Source of the DNA: Cetobacterium_A somerae
GTDB lineage: Bacteria > Fusobacteriota > Fusobacteriia > Fusobacteriales > Fusobacteriaceae
DNA length: 64,000 bases
Direction: 5' to 3' (one strand)
NCBI RefSeq assembly: GCF_044784365.2
Contig: NZ_CP173065.2
A program made the translations under genes and the position numbers. Numbering within the stretch: the stretch's first letter is position 1; each line of letters starts with the position of its first letter. The notes beneath the pieces are model-generated. The model was not told where the DNA came from. It did no database searches and saw nothing but the letters and a program-made list of their open reading frames with translations. This document shows, piece by piece, positions 59,402-64,000 of the stretch.

Positions 59402-60652
59402 CTACCCCCTTACTCCTAAGTGTCTGTAAACTCTACCAACTTCAAAATCAGCTGTATGTGCTAAAAGCAATTCTGGGTTGTAAGCTATTTCCACTTGATC
59501 CTCTATAAGTTGTTTTGCGTGTGCTTCATAAAGAAGTTCGTTAAATACTCCTTTTATAGTATCTACAGTTACATCTCTTCCACCTAATCCATACACATAG
59601 TTAAACATCTCTGGTCTATCGTGTGAATCATAAAGTGCTGATCTAACCTCAGCAAAAAGCGGTCCTCCAGCTCCAGAGAATCCCTCACATTTATCCATTA
59701 CACCAACAACTTTTATTCCTGTTAAGCTGTATTTTAATTCATCAAATGGGAATGGTCTAAATACTCTAATTTTAATAAGTCCAACTTTTTTCCCCTCTGC
59801 TCTTAACTCATCAACAGCTTCTTTAGCTGTTCCAGCAGTTGAGTTTATAAGTACTATAGCTACATCTGCATCTTGCATCTTATACTCCTCAAAGAATGAG
59901 TATTTTCTTCCTGTTAATTTTTCATAATCTTTTGCTACCTCTTTTATAACATGTCTTGCGTTTATCATAGCATGAGCTTGCTGAACTTTATGCTCCATAT
60001 AGAAGTTAGCTGTATCGTATGGTCCATGAGCTATTGGTCTAGCTGAGTTTAATAGATAATCCTCTGGATTATACTCTCCCACAAAAGCCTTTACCTTATC
60101 ATCTTCTAAAAGCTCTATATTTTCAACAGCGTGAGATGTTATAAATCCATCTTGGCAAACCATTGCAGGAAGCATAACTCTTGGATCTTCGGCTATTTTT
60201 ACTGCTTGAATATAGTTGTCATACGCCTCTTGATTTGTTTCACTATATATTTGAATCCAACCAGTGTCTCTAGCCCCCATTGAATCACTGTGGTCTGCAT
60301 TTATATTAATTGGTCCAGTTAAAGCTCTGTTTATAAGTGCCATAGTTATAGGTAATCTCATTGAAGAAGCTACATATAACATCTCCCACATTAAAGCAAG
60401 TCCGCATGACGAAGTAGCTGTCATTGTTCTAGCTCCTGCTGCTTGAGCTCCTATAGCTGCTGACATTGCACTATGCTCTGATTCCACTGGAATAAACTCT
60501 GTATTTACATTTCCATCTGCTACATACTTAGAGAAGTATTGCGGTACCTCAGTTGATGGTGTAATTGGAAATGCTGGCATTACATCTGGATTTATCTGTC
60601 TCATGGCTGTGGCTACAGCTTCGTTTCCTGACATTCTCTCTCTTATACTCAT
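59402..60652 (-). CDS. porA: Pyruvate:ferredoxin oxidoreductase alpha subunit
   Basis: The protein has 416 residues. The N-terminus (SGNEAVATAMRQINPDVMPAFPITPSTEVPQ) and the GARTMTATSSCGLALMWEMLYVAS and PRVMLPAMVCQDGF segments are typical. It forms the substrate- and CoA-side of the active site with the beta chain. It converts pyruvate, CoA and oxidised ferredoxin to acetyl-CoA, CO2 and reduced ferredoxin. Four bases separate it from the beta gene. Confidence 0.91.
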   Translation of the reverse strand: MSIRERMSGNEAVATAMRQINPDVMPAFPITPSTEVPQYFSKYVADGNVNTEFIPVESEHSAMSAAIGAQAAGARTMTATSSCGLALMWEMLYVASSMRLPITMALINRALTGPININADHSDSMGARDTGWIQIYSETNQEAYDNYIQAVKIAEDPRVMLPAMVCQDGFITSHAVENIELLEDDKVKAFVGEYNPEDYLLNSARPIAHGPYDTANFYMEHKVQQAHAMINARHVIKEVAKDYEKLTGRKYSFFEEYKMQDADVAIVLINSTAGTAKEAVDELRAEGKKVGLIKIRVFRPFPFDELKYSLTGIKVVGVMDKCEGFSGAGGPLFAEVRSALYDSHDRPEMFNYVYGLGGRDVTVDTIKGVFNELLYEAHAKQLIEDQVEIAYNPELLLAHTADFEVGRVYRHLGVRG

Positions 60653-60666
60653 TTTCCTCTCTCCTC

Positions 60667-60969
60667 CTAAGCCTTTGTAAACTCTATCGCTTTAAATGGG
60701 CATACTGCAAAACAAACTCCACACCCTTTGCAGTGATCCTGATCAAAATCTAGTCTTTTTCCATCTTTAACTGGAATAGCTGAATCTGGGCATACTGGGA
60801 TACATAGTAAACATTGCTTACAATTCTCATCAATAAAATCAACTTTCATTGTTCTCCAGTCACCAGTTTTAAAGTTTTCAGCACTTCCAGCTTCATATAC
60901 TACTCCACCAGGAGTTATCTCTTGCCAAGTTATAGTTTCATCTATTATTCTACCGTTTTTATTTTTCAT
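60667..60969 (-). CDS. porD: Pyruvate:ferredoxin oxidoreductase delta (ferredoxin-like) subunit
   Basis: The protein has 100 residues. Two 4Fe-4S motifs, CKQCLLCIPVCPDSAI and CKGCGVCFAVCPFKAI, relay electrons from the beta chain to ferredoxin. The N-terminal 40 or so residues (KTGDWRTMKVDF) match the extension seen in other PorD chains. Its ATG shares a base with the gamma stop (TAATG). Confidence 0.94.
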   Translation of the reverse strand: MKNKNGRIIDETITWQEITPGGVVYEAGSAENFKTGDWRTMKVDFIDENCKQCLLCIPVCPDSAIPVKDGKRLDFDQDHCKGCGVCFAVCPFKAIEFTKA

Positions 60970-61544
60970 TATCCTTCCACCTCATCCATTGAACGCTTTA
61001 ACGCACACATATTCCCCTCTAAAACTTGAGGTTTAGTACTAAATTTATGTTTAAATGACTCTTCCATATTTTTTATAAATTCAGCTTCTGGTATAAGTTC
61101 ACTAACTTTTACAACTGCTCCAAGCATCGGTGTATTTGGGAAATATTTTCCTAAACACTCTTCAGATATCTTTCTAGCATTGCATGTATAAAGTCTTCCT
61201 GTATAACCTCTTAATTCAGCTCTTAACTCCTCAGGACTTCTCTCACTATTTACAATTATAGCTCCGCCCTCTTTAAGACCTTTTTCCACTTCAATTGCTT
61301 TTATTAAAGTTTCATCCACTACAACTACAAAGTTTGGTTCATAAATATTTGAATGAACTCTAATTGGTTCATTTCCTATACGATTATAAGCTGTTATTGG
61401 TGCTCCCATTCTCTCTGGTCCATACTCAGGAAAACCTTGAACATACATCCCACTACTAAATGCTACATCTGCTAATAGAAGAGAAGCTGTTTTTGCACCT
61501 TGTCCACCTCTACCATGCCATCTGATTTCTACCATTTTACTCAT
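60969..61544 (-). CDS. porC: Pyruvate:ferredoxin oxidoreductase gamma subunit
   Basis: The protein has 191 residues. It has IRWHGRGGQGAKTASLLLADVAF, GFPEYGPERMGAPITAYNRI and NTPMLGAVVKVSE, all typical of PorC, which helps bind CoA. The order porC-porD-porA-porB is as in Thermotoga and archaea and differs from the single-chain NifJ enzyme. It follows a PAS-HTH regulator gene by 16 bases. Confidence 0.93.
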   Translation of the reverse strand: MSKMVEIRWHGRGGQGAKTASLLLADVAFSSGMYVQGFPEYGPERMGAPITAYNRIGNEPIRVHSNIYEPNFVVVVDETLIKAIEVEKGLKEGGAIIVNSERSPEELRAELRGYTGRLYTCNARKISEECLGKYFPNTPMLGAVVKVSELIPEAEFIKNMEESFKHKFSTKPQVLEGNMCALKRSMDEVEG

Positions 61545-61560
61545 GATCTACCATCCTTTT

Positions 61561-62205
61561 TTAAATTTTGCTTAAATAACGATATATTGTTGATTCAGAA
61601 ACATTTAAAGCTTCTGAGACCTCTAAAACTCCACCTCTTAAATCAAATATCCCCTTTTGGTGAAGTTTTTTTATAACATTAAGTTTCTCCTCCCCCTCTA
61701 TCTCTTTCCAAGATACTCTACCTTTTAAAATCTCTAGTAAAGCCTTGTTTATCATCTCTTTTATAGAGTTTGGAAAATCCACTTCTGTTACTAACTCTTT
61801 TTCATCTTTTAAATTTAGACCAAAATTTGCCATACTCTCCATTTGATAGGCTATGTTTAAATAACTACTCACATCTACATTTACACATATCATTCCAATA
61901 ATATTCCCATCTATATTTTTTATAAAAAATGTTGAGGATCTAAGAATTTTTCCTCCCACAACACCTTTTGAGTTTGTTATAAACTCTCTATCATCATAGA
62001 GTCTCTCTTTCAAAATTTTTAATCCAAATTCACTCATAGGAGAACCTATCTCTCTTCCACTCACATGGTTGTTGAATATCTCGATACTAGAACTACTTAT
62101 ATCTGTTAAATCATGAAGAACTACCTCTACATTTTCTCCATAACATTTAGACATAAATCTTGCTACTTTTCTGTACTCTTCTAAGATCTCTAAGTCTCCT
62201 TTCAA
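61561..62205 (-). CDS. YheO-like PAS / HTH transcriptional regulator
   Basis: The protein has 214 residues. The N-terminal PAS-like domain (about 5-115) begins LEEYRKVARFMSKCYGENVEVVLHDL and includes FFIKNIDGNIIGMICVNVDV. The C-terminal HTH (EVSEALNVSESTIYRYLSKI) ends at the last residues. This pairing fits the YheO/DauR group. It is the first gene of the porCDAB transcript and likely its regulator, perhaps sensing a keto acid, though no ligand can be read from sequence. Confidence 0.87.
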   Translation of the reverse strand: MKGDLEILEEYRKVARFMSKCYGENVEVVLHDLTDISSSSIEIFNNHVSGREIGSPMSEFGLKILKERLYDDREFITNSKGVVGGKILRSSTFFIKNIDGNIIGMICVNVDVSSYLNIAYQMESMANFGLNLKDEKELVTEVDFPNSIKEMINKALLEILKGRVSWKEIEGEEKLNVIKKLHQKGIFDLRGGVLEVSEALNVSESTIYRYLSKI

Positions 62206-62234
62206 ATTAATCCCCCTCCTTTTTCCAATATAGG

Positions 62235-62264
62235 TATATACCCCACGCTCTTCAAAAAGTTCAA
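62235..62264 (-). promoter_or_regulatory. Promoter of the regulator-porCDAB operon
   Basis: On the minus strand TTGAAC (62259-62264) and TATATA (62235-62240) have an 18-base spacer. An inverted repeat TTCTTA-CAA-TAAGAA (62272-62286) sits just upstream and could be an operator. Confidence 0.6.
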
Positions 62265-62310
62265 AAAAATTTTCTTACAATAAGAATTTTTTTCTCATTT
62301 TCCATATTCA

Positions 62311-62336
62311 ATAAAAAAAGGGAGTTTCCTCCCTTA
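62311..62336 (-). terminator. Terminator of the yjiH-type gene
   Basis: AAGGGAG-GAAA-CTCCCTT is followed on the minus strand by TTTTT. The stem contains the gene's stop codon. Confidence 0.85.
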
Positions 62337-63674
62337 ATTTGCTAATAATCCTATTTTTAACATGAACAGTCCAACTCCATATATCATTGGAAAAGCCACT
62401 ATACTTCTTAAGAAAAATATTTTCATTACATCAAAAAAATTAAACCCTATTTTTGAATTCATAAGAATAATTCCAGTCTCACTAAAATATATCAATTGAG
62501 AAAAAGTTAGTCCTCCAATTACAAATCTAGCCAATTCACTTGGACAATCTTTAATAAATACAGCTGGTAACCACATATCTGTAATTCCTATTATCATAGA
62601 TGGAGCCATATACTGAGCTATCTCTCTTTCAAAACCTACAAATTCTAAAAATGGTACCATAGGTGCTGTTATTACTTGAAAAACTATTGTTTTCTCTGCA
62701 AGAACTAACCCTATTGTTCCTATTAACATTATAACAGGAGTAAACGTTACGTATATTGTTAAAACCTTTAAAAATGAATCCTTTAAAACCTTTGTAGCCT
62801 TTGTTCTTCCAGCTACATCTGAAGCCAATCTTAAAGCGTAACTCATACTCGTATCTCTTTCATTTGGAGCTTCACCCTCTTTATAGTAATTATCTTTAAA
62901 CTTTTTTAAAGGAAGTCTTGAAATCACAACTCCTGTTAAAATTGTACAAACTACAATAGAGCCATAAAAATATCCAAATATATGTGATAACCTTAATAAA
63001 TCTGCCATCATTATAGCAAATGATATCCCAACTAAAGAGAACGATGTAGCTATTATCGCCGCTTCTTTTTGAGTATAATACCCTTTTTCATATTGTTGAT
63101 CTGTAACTACAATTCCAATAGTTCCATCTCCTACAAAAGATGCTAGAGCATCTATTGCTGCATACCCAGGTACTCTAAATAACTTTCTCATATATGGAGC
63201 GATTAAAGTTCCAATAAACTCAACTAATCCAAAAGATGTAAGAAGTGGAATTAGCATAACTTCAAGTAAAAAAGTTACTAAAATAGTTGGAAGTAGTTCA
63301 TTTATCATCATTAAACCAGTTCCTTCATCTGCTACTACATCACCTATTACATTGGGTAAAAAATTATATGCTATTAAAATTAAAGACAGTGCTCCAATTA
63401 TTCTAACTATTGATACAAATTTACTACTTATAAAAAATTCGTCCAAAACTCTATCATTAAAAGTTTTCTTTTTTATTCCAAAAATAGTTCCAAATATGGT
63501 GACCACAGCAAATCCTATCATAAAGGACTTAACTACTCCCACATATCCATTAACTATATAACTTTTTATGTGTCCTAAAAGCATTGCTGATTCTCCTCCA
63601 ATTACAATTGGAACTAGAAACAGCCAGATTCCCATAAAAGAATAAAATCCGAATTTAAAAGTATTGATTACCAC
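62334..63674 (-). CDS. YjiH-family membrane transporter (nucleoside-recognition fold)
   Basis: The protein has 446 residues and about ten helices. LASFVGDGTIGIVVTDQQYEKGYYTQKEAAIIATSFSLVGISF is a gate/nucleoside-recognition type core, and PSMIIGITDMWLPAVFIKDC is a second typical segment of the YjiH group. Substrate is not known; relatives are thought to move nucleosides or amino acids with ions. It follows leader RNA copy 3 on the minus strand, downstream of a methionine gamma-lyase-type gene. GGGAGG precedes the start, which is given as GTG. Confidence 0.8.
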   Translation of the reverse strand: MVINTFKFGFYSFMGIWLFLVPIVIGGESAMLLGHIKSYIVNGYVGVVKSFMIGFAVVTIFGTIFGIKKKTFNDRVLDEFFISSKFVSIVRIIGALSLILIAYNFLPNVIGDVVADEGTGLMMINELLPTILVTFLLEVMLIPLLTSFGLVEFIGTLIAPYMRKLFRVPGYAAIDALASFVGDGTIGIVVTDQQYEKGYYTQKEAAIIATSFSLVGISFAIMMADLLRLSHIFGYFYGSIVVCTILTGVVISRLPLKKFKDNYYKEGEAPNERDTSMSYALRLASDVAGRTKATKVLKDSFLKVLTIYVTFTPVIMLIGTIGLVLAEKTIVFQVITAPMVPFLEFVGFEREIAQYMAPSMIIGITDMWLPAVFIKDCPSELARFVIGGLTFSQLIYFSETGIILMNSKIGFNFFDVMKIFFLRSIVAFPMIYGVGLFMLKIGLLAN

Positions 63675-63697
63675 TATCGCCTCCCTATTTTTTAGTC

Positions 63698-63724
63698 AAA
63701 AAAGAGCGCACAAAGTACGCTCTC
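63698..63724 (-). terminator. Attenuator terminator in leader RNA copy 3
   Basis: On the minus strand GAGCGTAC pairs with GTGCGCTC (one G-U) around TTT, followed by TTTTTT. Its sequence differs from the terminators of copies 1 and 2, but its position is the same, about 25 bases before the gene. Confidence 0.87.
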
Positions 63725-63855
63725 AAAGATAACAAATAACAAAATTCTCGAATATTGTTATGGCAGCGTCACAATATTTATGTTCACAGGGTTATAACGT
63801 CTTTGCCATCGGCCTTAGGCTCAGTTTATAAAGGTGAACTAATATTAAAATTTTA
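63698..63855 (-). ncRNA. Orphan riboswitch-like leader RNA, copy 3 (yjiH)
   Basis: On the minus strand it contains GAGCCTAAGGCCGATGGC (63805-63822) and GTGACGCTGCCATAACAATA (ends near 63752). The outer stem GTTCAC / GTGAAC is fully paired. As in copy 2, ACCCTGTGAA follows the first block. Beyond the second block the copies diverge completely and each ends in its own terminator. Confidence 0.78.
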
Positions 63856-63861
63856 TAATGC

Positions 63862-63890
63862 ATTATGATGCATTTTCGTTATTTTGTCAA
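63862..63890 (-). promoter_or_regulatory. Promoter of leader RNA copy 3
   Basis: On the minus strand TTGACA (63885-63890) and CATAAT (63862-63867) have a 17-base spacer. Confidence 0.75.
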
Positions 63891-63918
63891 TATATTATTT
63901 TTTATTTTTATACTGCTT

Positions 63919-63999
63919 TTAAACTAACTCTAAACCATTTCTTAAATCTGTAATTATATCCTCTACATCCTCAAGTCCTACAGAGATTCTAACTAATCC
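63919..63999 (-). CDS. Cys/Met metabolism PLP enzyme (methionine gamma-lyase type), 3' end only
   Basis: Only the last 26 codons are in the window: GLVRISVGLEDVEDIITDLR and a short tail. The RISVGLED segment with its Arg that holds the substrate carboxylate is the usual C-terminal strand of cystathionine gamma-synthase/methionine gamma-lyase family enzymes. Which member cannot be told from this part. It precedes the leader RNA and YjiH transporter on the same strand. Confidence 0.8.
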   Translation of the reverse strand, partial: GLVRISVGLEDVEDIITDLRNGLELV

Positions 64000-64000
64000 A

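Noticed and set aside
1..64000. CRISPR arrays, tRNA, rRNA, insertion sequences
   Set aside because: No regularly spaced repeats, no cloverleaf or rRNA core sequence and no transposase gene were found on reading the window.

Overview
The window is AT-rich, with signal peptides, outer-membrane barrels, lipoproteins and many strictly anaerobic, fermentative enzymes (pyruvate:ferredoxin oxidoreductase, formate dehydrogenase, aspartate 4-decarboxylase). The FplA-like phospholipase autotransporter, the large repeat-plus-barrel surface protein and the taste for amino acids and Na+-coupled transporters point to Fusobacteriota, probably Fusobacteriaceae such as Fusobacterium or Cetobacterium. I cannot name the species from sequence alone. 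No rRNA, tRNA, IS element, prophage or CRISPR array was seen.

Layout. 1-2.5 kb: end of an EAL gene overlapping a membrane diguanylate cyclase, then a small secreted protein. 2.7-5.6 kb: GlsB-like membrane protein and a Cys-type formate dehydrogenase. 5.8-9.1 kb: aspT-aspD aspartate/alanine energy cycle. 9.2-10.8 kb: UV damage endonuclease and an outer-membrane protein. 10.9-11.3 kb: a non-coding segment that I read as a compact type I toxin-antitoxin module bounded by a 33-bp direct repeat, followed by a second GlsB gene. 11.7-17.3 kb: an 1893-aa surface protein. 17.5-20.3 kb: a pyruvoyl-type decarboxylase and an NSS amino-acid symporter. 20.5-25.4 kb: YfcC and NhaC transporters, each behind a copy of the same terminator-bearing leader RNA, then argH. 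25.4-31.6 kb: a Rep_3-like protein and a beta-glucoside PTS operon ending in a SemiSWEET gene. 31.6-34.8 kb: a PLD-helicase-DUF3427 protein coupled to a NUDIX hydrolase. 34.9-49.5 kb: two uronate operons (uxaBA-TRAP-uxaC with a divergent GntR gene; gntR-TRAP-kduI-kduD), with an AarF/UbiB kinase gene between. 49.6-53.4 kb: lipoprotein, FplA and a K+ channel. 53.5-58.4 kb: amino-acid ABC transporter behind a LytTR regulator and a kinase-less membrane sensor, with a structured RNA upstream. 58.5-62.2 kb: PAS-HTH regulator and porCDAB. 62.3-64 kb: YjiH transporter behind a third copy of the leader RNA, then the 3' end of a methionine gamma-lyase-family gene.

How it works together. Uronates enter through two TRAP systems and converge on 2-keto-3-deoxygluconate, whose kinase and aldolase lie elsewhere. 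Beta-glucosides enter by PTS and are split by two unrelated 6-phospho-beta-glucosidases. Pyruvate is oxidised by PorCDAB. Aspartate decarboxylation with AspT exchange can add to the proton-motive force. Several transporters are expected to depend on Na+ gradients.

The most promising undescribed items are the three-copy orphan leader RNA in front of ion-coupled transporters, the Ibs-like toxin with a tandem upstream antisense sRNA, and the three-way-junction RNA in front of a degenerate sensor/LytTR/ABC operon.
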